Assembly: GCA_025450095.1 (NCBI GenBank)
Contig: JANWID010000121.1
Location: 1 to 12,149 of the forward strand
Length of the DNA: 12,149 nucleotides
Source of the DNA: Bacteroidia bacterium
GTDB lineage: Bacteria > Bacteroidota > Bacteroidia > AKYH767-A > OLB10
Reading direction: 5' to 3'
Positions 1 to 7,052 of this stretch are shown piece by piece. The position numbers were made by a program, and so were the translations under genes. Below the pieces are notes generated by a model that was not told where the DNA came from, did no database searches, and worked only from the letters and a program-made list of their open reading frames with translations. How positions within the stretch are numbered: position 1 is the stretch's first letter; each line of letters starts with the position of its first letter.

Positions 1-24
1 GGCATTATAGACAGGCCAGGGTGT

Positions 25-537
25 TCAGAACATTTCCCTGAATTTCCTCACATATTCAATATTCAACACATTTAAATCTTCCTCGTATCCTAAAAAAGTC
101 TGATCCATTTCTGACCATAAGTACGCATTCTTAGAGATAAGATCGGCAACGAGTTGTTGTCGCTCCATAATATTTTTGGGAACCCTGGATTCGGGAAATA
201 CCAACATGGCTTCCTGTAAAAGTTTGGCGGTTGCAAGGGCCCCTATGCTTCGGAGTGAAACTATTGTTTCGTGAGCATATTCACCTGTGGAATTATAAAA
301 ATATTGCCGGAAACCGCCATGGTTTACTTCACGTTCCAGGTTTTGATTCAGGTAAAAATTTCGTTGTGGTTTGGTCAGGTTTTCCAGGTCCTCACCCCAG
401 GAACTAAGCTCTGAAATATAGTTATCCAGCTCCAGGATGCTGCTATTGATGTCCTGTGCAGCAAGAAGTTTTTCAAGATCCGGTTTACGAATGCTCTCGG
501 ATTTTCTTCTGTTAAAAAGTCGGCTGAAAAATCTCAT
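25..537 (-). CDS. DUF4375 (DMP19-like) domain protein
   Basis: The protein has 170 residues when read from the ATG at 537. Residues 50-135 carry the hallmark of the DUF4375 family: N60-F-Y-L-N, then N72-H-G-G-F-R-Q-Y-F-Y-N-S-T-G-E-Y, then a helical stretch around S94-L-R-S-I-G-A-L-A-T. The family includes Neisseria DMP19, described as a DNA-mimic protein, but most members have no known function, and this one is not strikingly acidic. An ATG at 609 in the same frame would add 24 residues. I prefer 537 because the protein then begins MRFFSRLFNRRK, a basic aromatic start common in small Bacteroidota proteins, and because the extension looks non-coding. There is no signal peptide or membrane segment, so it should be cytoplasmic. 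A probable terminator separates it from the gene upstream. Family assignment is good; function is unknown. Confidence 0.8.
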   Translation of the reverse strand: MRFFSRLFNRRKSESIRKPDLEKLLAAQDINSSILELDNYISELSSWGEDLENLTKPQRNFYLNQNLEREVNHGGFRQYFYNSTGEYAHETIVSLRSIGALATAKLLQEAMLVFPESRVPKNIMERQQLVADLISKNAYLWSEMDQTFLGYEEDLNVLNIEYVRKFREMF

Positions 538-625
538 TTTTAATAATAATTGCTCAGGAATACAGAAGCCTGTGCCCGGGCTGTGTTTTAATTGCCGGCC
601 AATAAACATGAAAAATTAAAACCTG

Positions 626-660
626 AAAAACAATCCCGCAGATCAGCAATCTAATCGGGG
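626..660 (-). terminator. probable intrinsic terminator
   Basis: Read on the minus strand, CCCG-ATT-AGAT, loop TGCTG, ATCT-G-CGGG forms an imperfect hairpin of eight pairs with a small internal loop. It is followed by ATTGTTTTT, a U-rich tract. It begins inside the last two codons of the small gene ending at 651, so it would end that gene's transcript and isolate the DUF4375 gene. The mismatch makes it less certain than a perfect stem. Confidence 0.45.
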
Positions 661-989
661 TTTTTAATATATACTTCACCCTTGTAAGGGCTTAATGAAG
701 AATGATAATCATATCCTGCAACATGCAAAAGATAAAAAGCCATCAGGTCGCACCAGCATATTTCTTCTTTAAAAATATTTATTTTCGGGAATGTTCCTTT
801 CTGCATTCCGGCTTCCTTGTCATAATCATATTTACCCTGGTGAAGGATACACCATTTTTCAAATTTGCGCATTTCACCGGGATGTGAAAATATAATCTTA
901 AAATGAGTTTCTTCAACAACTTCTTTCAAATCATTGTTCAAATAATGTAACATCTTATGACGGTGGCGTATGATCTTAGCGACAAACAT
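651..989 (-). CDS. small protein of unknown function, next to LigD-type 3'-phosphoesterase
   Basis: This is a 112-residue protein from the ATG at 989. I do not recognise a family. It has no signal peptide or clear membrane segment. It is rich in His, Tyr and Lys, with a basic N-terminus (MFVAKIIRHRHK) and two closely spaced cysteines in the C-terminal half (E-I-C-W-C-D-L), followed by a hydrophobic helix-like stretch (LMAFYLLHVAGY). A TTG at 998 is in frame and would overlap the stop of the upstream phosphoesterase gene by the four bases TTGA; the ATG at 989 lies five bases beyond that stop. Either way the two genes are tightly coupled and probably co-transcribed, which suggests a related role, but this is inference from position only. 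A hairpin at its 3' end probably terminates the two-gene transcript. Confidence 0.6.
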   Translation of the reverse strand: MFVAKIIRHRHKMLHYLNNDLKEVVEETHFKIIFSHPGEMRKFEKWCILHQGKYDYDKEAGMQKGTFPKINIFKEEICWCDLMAFYLLHVAGYDYHSSLSPYKGEVYIKNPD

Positions 990-994
990 TTTTT

Positions 995-1672
995 TCAATG
1001 TATGCTTTTAGAAATTTTTCTTTTTGTCGCGATAACAACCTTTTTACGTTCCACTGGCGCAGGTTTTTTTCTCTCTTTGGATTTCCAAAAATTGGAAGTT
1101 GTTTTTTTTACCTGCTCCAGTGTTTTTTTTGAAACAACCGATTTGTTCTTTTCGAGAACATCTTTTTCCGAAGCATATGAATCGGTAACTTTCATCAACA
1201 GCCATGCATTTTCTCCGCCATATCGCGATTTCACTAGCGCAAAATATCCTTTCAGCTTCTTACCATGTAATTCAAATTTCAACTTACCTGATTTCAGTTG
1301 CCGGCGGAGGTTTTTTTCCTGCTCCGGTTTTGGTTTACCCTCCGTTCCGTATGCGTCAAAAGTTCCCTGGTCCCATATAATTACTGTTCCTGCTCCATAT
1401 CCGGAAGGAATGATGCCTTCAAAATTCCTGTAATCATACGGATGATCTTCCACCATCATTGCCAATCGCTTTATTTCCGGATCCGTTGAAGGGCCCTTGG
1501 GTACCGCCCAGCTTTTCAAAACGCCATCAAGTTCGAGACGGAAATCATAATGCAATTGCGTGGCATGATGCTTTTGAATTACAAAATGTAATGGTCCCTT
1601 TCCTGGTTTTCCACCGGTTGGTTCGGGACTTTCTTTAAAATTTCTTTTCTTCTTGTATTTAGTCAGACTCAT
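995..1672 (-). CDS. stand-alone DNA ligase D-type 3'-phosphoesterase
   Basis: This 225-residue protein matches the phosphoesterase (PE) domain of bacterial LigD, which trims 3'-terminal ribonucleotides and 3'-phosphates at DNA ends. All catalytic or metal-site residues known from the Pseudomonas enzyme are present with the same spacing: H35, H41, D43 and R45 in [14 protein letters not shown], then H77 and Y81 in E-D-H-P-Y-D-Y. The conserved W55-A-V-P-K-G-P and S90-G-Y-G-A-G-T-V follow. No polymerase or ligase domain is fused, and no Ku gene is in the window. The core ends near residue 165; residues 166-225 form a Lys-rich, low-complexity tail that may bind DNA. The ATG at 1672 begins directly before the conserved region. 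The small gene at 651-989 follows within a few bases. Related single-domain PE proteins are known in bacteria and archaea, so assignment is confident, but the biological role is open. Confidence 0.92.
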   Translation of the reverse strand: MSLTKYKKKRNFKESPEPTGGKPGKGPLHFVIQKHHATQLHYDFRLELDGVLKSWAVPKGPSTDPEIKRLAMMVEDHPYDYRNFEGIIPSGYGAGTVIIWDQGTFDAYGTEGKPKPEQEKNLRRQLKSGKLKFELHGKKLKGYFALVKSRYGGENAWLLMKVTDSYASEKDVLEKNKSVVSKKTLEQVKKTTSNFWKSKERKKPAPVERKKVVIATKRKISKSIH

Positions 1673-1780
1673 TTCACATTATATTCTTCAACTGGTAAAA
1701 TTGTACGGACAGCAAAATTGTGCCAATATCTTTTATCATGGTGAGCGACGCCAAACCAATGAGAAATTAACATATTCTTT

Positions 1781-1788
1781 TAAATTTG
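1781..1788 (+). promoter_or_regulatory. possible -7 promoter element (TAnnTTTG)
   Basis: TAAATTTG fits the Bacteroidota sigma-ABfr -7 consensus TAnnTTTG exactly. It lies 20 bases before the TTG start of the outer-membrane protein gene, giving a very short leader. I see no good TTTG-like -33 element at the usual distance, and in AT-rich DNA the match may be chance. Confidence 0.35.
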
Positions 1789-1808
1789 TCATACCTAATT
1801 CTTAAAGT

Positions 1809-2939
1809 TTGAAAAAGTTTCTCTATAATTTTCTGTTTTGTGTGTACCCTTTTTTTGCTTCCGGCCAGGAAAAAATATCATTTAAAGATTCGATTGACCG
1901 CAAACTGGATGTCAGCGACTGGGTATTGACATATAATGGTTTCATTCCGGTGTTGATGCCTATCACGGAGCCGGCATTAGGATATATAGGCGGAGCACTT
2001 GCAGCTGTTTTTATCGATGAAAATACCCCTTACCGGGATACGGTAGATGGCAAAGTAGTATTAACCCGTGTGAAGCCGAATATTTACGGTGTTGCAGGCT
2101 TATATACGGCAAACGGTACCTGGCTGGTAGGTGGCGCTGCGATGGGAGTGATAAAAAAATGGAAACTGAATTACCGTATCGGTACCGGTTATGCCGATGT
2201 GAATCTCGATTTTTACAAAGAAATCCCGGAGCTTGGCGAACAAAGTTTTGAATTTAATATCCGGACTTATCCTTTACAAGTACAGCTGATCAAACAAATC
2301 AAACGCAGTCCATGGTTTGTGGGATTAAATTACCTGTTTTTAAAGACAGAACTGAAACGCATCAATACTGAATTCCATTCACCGGAAGATGTATCCGGAA
2401 TTATTAGCCGACTTGGTATGCTGGTAGAATTCGATGAGCGTGATAACATTTTCACACCTAATAAAGGTTTCCGTTGGAATGCATTTATAGCTTCATCCGA
2501 TGATTTCCTTGGCAGTGATTATGAATATCAGCACCTGAATTCTGCCGTATTTTATTATTTACCGATAATCACGGAATTAATCTCCGGCTTCCGCCTGGAA
2601 TATCAGCAGATATGGGGAGATGCCCCATTTTATATGCTGCCTTATCTCAACATGCGGGGAATTCCTACCGCGCGTTACCAGGGTAATCAAACACTTTTAG
2701 CTGAAACCGAATGGCGATGGGATTTTACAGACCGTTACAGCCTGGTTGCTTTTGCAGGAGCAGGAAAAGCGCTTGCAGCTGACGATAGTTTCAGTGATCA
2801 AAGCTGGCATGGTGCAGGTGGCGGAGGTTTTCGATACCTCATCGCAAGGAAACTCAAACTTCGTATGGGCCTCGATGTTGCTCAAGGGCCTGAAGACTGG
2901 GGTTATTATATTGTTTTTGGGACTAATTGGGTGAGATGA
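1809..2939 (+). CDS. BamA/TamA-family outer membrane beta-barrel protein without POTRA domains
   Basis: The protein has 376 residues and looks like a compact Omp85 (bacterial surface antigen) barrel. Residues 1-19 are a signal peptide (MKKFLYNFLF, cleavage likely after A-S-G before Q20). The typical Omp85 barrel motif is seen at 209-220 (D-E-R-D-N-I-F-T-P-N-K-G), and the L6-loop R-G motif is in N281-M-R-G-I-P. Alternating aromatic and glycine-rich strands run through to the end (F370-G-T-N-W-V-R). The length leaves no room for POTRA domains, so it is not BamA itself; proteins like this are widespread in Bacteroidota with unknown substrate. The start is TTG at 1809: the frame has a stop codon six bases before it, and no other start precedes the signal peptide. 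It is transcribed divergently from the phosphoesterase gene and has no plus-strand partner. Confidence 0.85.
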   Translation: MKKFLYNFLFCVYPFFASGQEKISFKDSIDRKLDVSDWVLTYNGFIPVLMPITEPALGYIGGALAAVFIDENTPYRDTVDGKVVLTRVKPNIYGVAGLYTANGTWLVGGAAMGVIKKWKLNYRIGTGYADVNLDFYKEIPELGEQSFEFNIRTYPLQVQLIKQIKRSPWFVGLNYLFLKTELKRINTEFHSPEDVSGIISRLGMLVEFDERDNIFTPNKGFRWNAFIASSDDFLGSDYEYQHLNSAVFYYLPIITELISGFRLEYQQIWGDAPFYMLPYLNMRGIPTARYQGNQTLLAETEWRWDFTDRYSLVAFAGAGKALAADDSFSDQSWHGAGGGGFRYLIARKLKLRMGLDVAQGPEDWGYYIVFGTNWVR

Positions 2940-2975
2940 GATTAAAATGATGAATGATGAATGAAAAAAATAAAC

Positions 2976-3068
2976 ACGCCTGCCTGCCGAATATGAATAA
3001 AAATTATTCTTGTGAAACTTATGTCAATAGTAGCTTTAAAAAAACAGAGCGATCAGGCGTCAGGCAGG
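2976..3068. repeat. intergenic inverted repeat with GCCTGCC-type arms
   Basis: The left side holds ACGCCTG (2976-2982) overlapping CCTGCCTG (2979-2986). The right side holds CAGGCGT (3054-3060) followed by CAGGCAGG (3061-3068). Each left word is the exact reverse complement of a right word, so two alternative 7-8 bp stems can form around a loop of about 70 AT-rich bases. It lies between two convergent genes. It might be a long-looped terminator or a small dispersed repeat; the sequence alone does not decide. Confidence 0.4.
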
Positions 3069-3108
3069 GATTTAATCCGACAAAAAACAATTCCGTGTTT
3101 CCTATCTT

Positions 3109-4713
3109 TTAATAAGTCGGATCGTAAATCATTTTTTTAATCAACTTTTCTACTGATTGTGGTTTTTTGCTGCGGGCGAGATTAAGTTTATACGCGAGTT
3201 TTACAACATTAACAGCGATATGAAACGATACATTACGAATCTCGTTGATCGGCGGATACAATGATCCTTTTTGCAGGTCTTGTTCACTCACCATTCCGGC
3301 TAGTGTGCGTGCTGTTTCCAGGAATAAGTCATCTGTAATATAACGTACCGAGCAAGCTACTGCTCCCAAACCAAGTCCCGGGAAAATGTACGCGTTATTA
3401 CCCTGACCCGGATCGAATTCTTTCCCCTTATAAGTAACATTTTCAAACGGGCTTCCGCTAACAAAAACAGCTTTCCCGTCGCTCCAGGTGTATGCCTGTT
3501 CAGCAGTGCATTCGGCTCTCGATGTTGGATTTGATAAGGCGAATATCACAGGCCGTTCATTGCATGCCGTCATAGCTTCAATTATTACCTTAGTAAAAGT
3601 GCCGGGAGCGCCGGTAGCACCAATCAAAATATCAGGTTGCAATTTCCTGATCGCTTCAATAAAAGTCATATTGCCTAACGGTTTTGCATATGGTATATTA
3701 TGCTGCATGAGATCGGTACGTGACTTCGTAAGTAGCCCGTTGATATCAACAAAGTATAGATTCCCTAATGCTTCTTCTTCCGTTAGTCCTTCTTTCCGGA
3801 AAGCATATGCAATTAAATCGGCAATGCCAGTTGCGGCTGAACCGGCACCAAGGAACATGATTTTCAGTTCACGCACATTTTTTTTCGTAATGCGCATGGA
3901 TGCAAGTACACCTGCCAGTGCTACAGAAGCTGTTCCCTGGATATCGTCATTAAAGCACATCACTTTATCGCGATAATAATTCAGGATCCGGTATGCGTTG
4001 GGTGTAAGAAAATCCTCAAATTGTATGAGTGCATGGGGATAATTAACCTGAACGGCTTGGACGAATTCCATTACAATTTCATCATATTCCTTTCCTTCCA
4101 GTCTTTTTTGAGGATAACCCAGGTATAAAGGATCATTCAGAAAAGTCTCGTTATTGGTACCAATATCGATCATTACCGGAAGACAATGACGTGGATGAAT
4201 ACCTCCACATGCAGAATACAGGATCAGTTTCCCGATGGGGATTCCCATCCCGTTTGCGCCAAGATCCCCCAGCCCAAGAATCCTTTGCCCGTCCGTTACA
4301 ACAATAACCCGAATATCTTTTTCCGGCCAATTGCGCATAAGTTGCGCGATATTTCCCTTGTCCCCGGGAGTTATATAAAATCCTTTTGCCTGTGAAAAAA
4401 TATGTGAAAATTCCCTGCATGCTTCACCTACTGTAGGCGTATAAACTATTGGAAGCAGTTCTTCAATATTTTCAATCAGCACACGGAAAAACAACCGTTC
4501 GTTGCGGTCCTGTAATGCTGACAGGTAATTATACTTTCCAATTGCCGTTTCATTTTTACGGAGATTTTCCATGACCCTTTTAACCTGTGTGACCTGGGTC
4601 GATACTGCAAAAGGAAGCAATCCGTTGAGACCGTATTTACTACGTTCTTCGCTGGTAAAGGCAGTAGATTTATTAATTTTATTATCCCTGAGATATTTCA
4701 GATTCTGTTTCAT
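3109..4713 (-). CDS. NAD-type malic enzyme (oxaloacetate-decarboxylating malate dehydrogenase)
   Basis: This 534-residue protein is a full-length malic enzyme of the large (MaeA/SfcA, eukaryote-like) type. It oxidatively decarboxylates malate to pyruvate with NAD(P)H and a divalent metal in the cytoplasm. Signature segments include Y91-T-P-T-V-G-E-A (catalytic Tyr), R144 in T-D-G-Q-R-I-L-G-L-G-D-L-G, K162 in P-I-G-K (catalytic Lys), metal ligands E233-D234 in F-E-D-F and D257 in N-D-D-I-Q-G-T. The Rossmann loop is G289-A-G-S-A-A, and F391-A-L-S-N-P-T-S is also present. Nothing expected is missing. Sequence alone does not settle NAD versus NADP, though this subfamily is usually NAD-linked. The ATG at 4713 gives the normal N-terminus (MKQNLKYLRD). 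It lies 94 bases downstream of the PAS gene on the same strand, with a candidate promoter and hairpin in the gap, so it probably has its own transcript. Confidence 0.95.
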   Translation of the reverse strand: MKQNLKYLRDNKINKSTAFTSEERSKYGLNGLLPFAVSTQVTQVKRVMENLRKNETAIGKYNYLSALQDRNERLFFRVLIENIEELLPIVYTPTVGEACREFSHIFSQAKGFYITPGDKGNIAQLMRNWPEKDIRVIVVTDGQRILGLGDLGANGMGIPIGKLILYSACGGIHPRHCLPVMIDIGTNNETFLNDPLYLGYPQKRLEGKEYDEIVMEFVQAVQVNYPHALIQFEDFLTPNAYRILNYYRDKVMCFNDDIQGTASVALAGVLASMRITKKNVRELKIMFLGAGSAATGIADLIAYAFRKEGLTEEEALGNLYFVDINGLLTKSRTDLMQHNIPYAKPLGNMTFIEAIRKLQPDILIGATGAPGTFTKVIIEAMTACNERPVIFALSNPTSRAECTAEQAYTWSDGKAVFVSGSPFENVTYKGKEFDPGQGNNAYIFPGLGLGAVACSVRYITDDLFLETARTLAGMVSEQDLQKGSLYPPINEIRNVSFHIAVNVVKLAYKLNLARSKKPQSVEKLIKKMIYDPTY

Positions 4714-4752
4714 ATTTGCAGCTTGCCGGGGAAAAAATCAGGTATGCAAATA

Positions 4753-4760
4753 CAAATATA
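4753..4760 (-). promoter_or_regulatory. possible -7 promoter element for malic enzyme gene
   Basis: On the minus strand TATATTTG matches the Bacteroidota TAnnTTTG consensus and lies about 40 bases before the malic enzyme ATG at 4713. No convincing -33 TTTG lies at the right distance upstream; that stretch is occupied by the hairpin at 4765-4782. Confidence 0.35.
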
Positions 4761-4764
4761 ACCA

Positions 4765-4782
4765 AATCCGGCTATCCGGATT
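4765..4782 (-). terminator. short perfect hairpin between PAS gene and malic enzyme gene
   Basis: AATCCGG and CCGGATT form a perfect 7 bp stem with a 4-base loop, 26 bases past the stop codon of the GAF-PAS-PAS gene. On the minus strand it is followed by TGGTTATATTTG, which is T-rich but has no clean T run, so termination may be partial. It directly precedes the candidate malic enzyme promoter. Confidence 0.4.
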
Positions 4783-4807
4783 ATTCAGAATAAACTTCCG
4801 GAAAGGC

Positions 4808-6145
4808 TCATCTTGCCACGATCTTCAGCCGTGCTAAAACCTGTTCTGTGATTTCCATACCGATGCAAAGCACTCCGGTAATTTTTTGATTGCCATCCAA
4901 TATGGGTTCAAATGAAAAATTGAAATACCCATAATAGTGTTTCAACTTTCGGATAAACTGAGTTGAAATTTCTTCCTCGCGGTATGGATTGCCGGTTTCA
5001 TAAACTGTTTGTAATATTTTTTTCAGGCGAGAATAATTTCTCACTCCAATATTTTCCAGTTTCCGGTTCACTACATCGGCTTCCCCTTTACCGAGAATTT
5101 CCGATCCCTGTTCATTAATTGCTTCGACGACGAAATCGGGACCGGAAAACATGATGATCACAATATTTGCTTTCTGCATCAGGTTGCGCAACATTATTTC
5201 GCTTTCTTCCTTCCGCTGCCTGGAAATAACTTTCTCAGTAACTTCTTCAACGATGCAGATTACACCGGTCACTACATGATCACTATTACGGTAGGGTGCG
5301 TAAACAAAATTAAAATAGGCGGTTTCTAATTTTCCGTTTCGAAAAATCTGTCGCTCTACTTCATTACCACGAACCGGCTTACCGGTTTTAATGACATCCC
5401 GGATTACATCTTCGCGTCCCTTCCCGTTTGCATGCGGAAGTGTTTTAAATACCGGTTTACCGATACAGCTTCTGTCCTTCTGAACCATATCCAGCCAATG
5501 CTGATTTGCGAATGTCAAAATAAAATTTTTGCCTTCTATCACATTAACTCCATATGGTGATTGATTGAGAATCTGGTAAAGTTGTTGGGTGCTGTTTTGT
5601 AGTTTTTGTTCGAAATTATAATGCTCAATGAGATCGGCGGCCTGGCGAACGAGAATATCAAAAACCTGCAGTTCTGATTCAGTGGGTTGATGAACTTTTC
5701 CCCAATGTGTGGAAATCATTCCTATAAAATCCCCCTTTCTGCTGATCAGTGGAGTCGACTGACAGGAGCGGATTCCGCTTAACCGGAATGGCCGTAATTG
5801 TTTTAATGTAAGTCCCAGAGCGGGATCTTCCAAATCCTGATTAATAACCCGACAACCCTTTAATGCAGCCTGTCCACAAGTTGTAGACGCTCCAAGAGAA
5901 ATATATTTCCAGATCTCTGCGGCTTCCGGGTGAAAGCCGTGATTCGCCATCAAAATCAATTCATCTGTAGTTGCATGATATGTTTGCATACTTGCAAAAT
6001 CTGCATGCATTAATGCCCTGGCGGTACTAAGAATCTGGTTATGGAGAATCCTTTCATTTCCCCCGGAAATCAGTTGTACACTGACTTTTTGCAATTCCTG
6101 GAGGATTGAAAACTCCGTGGGAATTTCATCTCGTAATAAATTCAT
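4808..6145 (-). CDS. GAF-PAS-PAS sensory protein lacking an output domain
   Basis: The protein has 445 residues and no signal peptide or membrane segment. Residues 12-176 form a GAF domain of the kind found in soluble histidine kinases (D49-F-A-S-M-Q, L84-G-A-S-T-T-C-G-Q-A, S130-T-P-L-I-S-R-K-G-D-F-I-G). A coiled-coil-like linker leads to a first PAS domain (about 184-306, ending in G294-V-I-C-I-V-E-E-V-T-E-K). A second follows (about 314-437, ending in G424-V-L-C-I-G-M-E-I-T-E-Q). In relatives this last segment normally continues into HisKA and HATPase domains, but here the frame ends eight residues later. No kinase remnant fits in the 94 bases before the next gene. It could be a truncated histidine kinase or a true signalling adaptor working with a kinase encoded elsewhere. 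No response regulator is nearby. The ATG at 6145 begins directly ahead of the GAF helix. Confidence 0.85.
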   Translation of the reverse strand: MNLLRDEIPTEFSILQELQKVSVQLISGGNERILHNQILSTARALMHADFASMQTYHATTDELILMANHGFHPEAAEIWKYISLGASTTCGQAALKGCRVINQDLEDPALGLTLKQLRPFRLSGIRSCQSTPLISRKGDFIGMISTHWGKVHQPTESELQVFDILVRQAADLIEHYNFEQKLQNSTQQLYQILNQSPYGVNVIEGKNFILTFANQHWLDMVQKDRSCIGKPVFKTLPHANGKGREDVIRDVIKTGKPVRGNEVERQIFRNGKLETAYFNFVYAPYRNSDHVVTGVICIVEEVTEKVISRQRKEESEIMLRNLMQKANIVIIMFSGPDFVVEAINEQGSEILGKGEADVVNRKLENIGVRNYSRLKKILQTVYETGNPYREEEISTQFIRKLKHYYGYFNFSFEPILDGNQKITGVLCIGMEITEQVLARLKIVAR

Positions 6146-6213
6146 TGATAATCATGAATAGCACATTATAATTAAACATTTATAAACACACCCGGGCATC
6201 AATTCAGGGAAAG

Positions 6214-6237
6214 ATTTCAAAATATATTTCAAAATAT
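6214..6237. repeat. perfect 12-bp tandem repeat
   Basis: ATTTCAAAATAT occurs twice head to tail (6214-6225 and 6226-6237). A partial third copy, TTTCAAAATA, lies at 6257-6266. The repeats are about 70-120 bases upstream of the GAF-PAS-PAS start, so they may bind a regulator, but AT-rich spacer DNA can produce this by replication slippage. Confidence 0.55.
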
Positions 6238-6280
6238 TCTCCAGGAGTATTTAGCTTTTCAAAATAATGATCGGGTTGCG

Positions 6281-6311
6281 TTGGCATTTTTACTAGTCAA
6301 AAACATGCCAA
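6281..6311. terminator. inverted repeat downstream of flavoprotein gene
   Basis: TTGGCAT at 6281-6287 pairs with ATGCCAA at 6305-6311, and inner T and A runs can extend the stem past one bulged base, leaving a small CTAGT-type loop. It lies 30 bases after the stop of the flavoprotein gene. It lacks a long T tract on either side, so terminator function is plausible rather than clear. Confidence 0.4.
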
Positions 6312-6340
6312 ATAAATAATTCGCACGTGAATAGGGAAAA

Positions 6341-7009
6341 TTAAAATGCTTCCCTGACAATATTGCTTTCTGGAATTTTCAATGTTGCAAGTTCTTTATC
6401 GATTGCATCCATCATCGGCGGAGGGCCGCAAACATAAAAATAACTGGTTCCGGGTTGTTGATATTTACTGATTAAGGAAGCGTTAATAAATCCGTGTTCA
6501 AAATCACCGGCTTCCTCATCGGACAAGACATTTATAAAATTATTTCCCAGCATGGCTGAAAACTCTTCCCTATTAATAATATCAGCCTGTGTTTTATTGG
6601 CAAATAACAGCTTGTTATTTCCTGTTTTCCCGGATGCCTTTAAGGATCTCAAAATTGATATAAATGGAGTTACCCCTGCTCCGCCTGCAATAAAAACACC
6701 TTCTCCTTTATACGAGATATCACCAAACACCCCATGCAGGATAAAAGCATCGCCGGCTTTCATCTGACGAATCTGGTTTGTTACTCCATCATGCGAAGGA
6801 TATGTTTTTATTGTAAATTCAAGGTGATCATCTGCGGGAAGCGAGGTAAAAGTAAATGGTCGCATTTCATCTTCCCATCCGTTTTTTTCAAGTGTGATAT
6901 CCGCTGCCTGGCCCGGAATGAAGGTCAGTCCTTCGGGCTTCACGGTAACAACACGATAAACGTCATGCGTAACCGGAGTAATCGATTTTATTTTGAGTTT
7001 TTCTTTCAT
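6341..7009 (-). CDS. FAD/NAD(P)-binding oxidoreductase, flavodoxin/ferredoxin reductase-like
   Basis: This 222-residue protein is a minimal ferredoxin-NADP reductase-type flavoprotein. The N-terminal FAD barrel (1-100) has the flavin motif R50-P-F-T-F-T-S and a second loop around G75-V-T-N-Q-I. The C-terminal nucleotide domain has G109-G-A-G-V-T-P-F and Y192-V-C-G-P-P-P-M-M, and the chain ends in an aromatic residue (E220-A-F), as in many members. It has no 2Fe-2S or FMN domain, so it should pass electrons between NAD(P)H and a separate small carrier such as flavodoxin, ferredoxin or a haem protein; the partner is not in the window. The ATG at 7009 immediately precedes the first barrel strand. 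It follows the ECF sigma gene by 43 bases on the same strand, but a terminator-like hairpin fills that gap, so its expression may be partly uncoupled. Confidence 0.9.
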   Translation of the reverse strand: MKEKLKIKSITPVTHDVYRVVTVKPEGLTFIPGQAADITLEKNGWEDEMRPFTFTSLPADDHLEFTIKTYPSHDGVTNQIRQMKAGDAFILHGVFGDISYKGEGVFIAGGAGVTPFISILRSLKASGKTGNNKLLFANKTQADIINREEFSAMLGNNFINVLSDEEAGDFEHGFINASLISKYQQPGTSYFYVCGPPPMMDAIDKELATLKIPESNIVREAF

Positions 7010-7010
7010 T

Positions 7011-7040
7011 GAAAAAACAGAATGCGAAAAGATGCATTCT
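7011..7040 (-). terminator. terminator- or attenuator-like hairpin between sigma gene and flavoprotein gene
   Basis: Minus-strand AGAATGC (7034-7040) and GCATTCT (7019-7025) form a perfect 7 bp stem with an 8-base loop, followed by G and six Ts (7012-7017). The T tract ends two bases before the flavoprotein ATG. This is the layout of an intrinsic terminator, although the stem is AT-rich and likely weak. Read-through would still express the flavoprotein. Confidence 0.6.
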
Positions 7041-7052
7041 CATCACAGACTA

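Noticed and set aside
957..1433. 158-residue open frame on the plus strand
   Set aside because: It is opposite the phosphoesterase and small gene, whose catalytic motifs are intact; its protein is Phe/Ser-rich in the way antisense frames of Lys/Glu-rich genes are.
3488..3976. 162-residue open frame antisense to the malic enzyme
   Set aside because: The malic enzyme frame is complete with all active-site residues; the antisense protein resembles nothing and has no start context.
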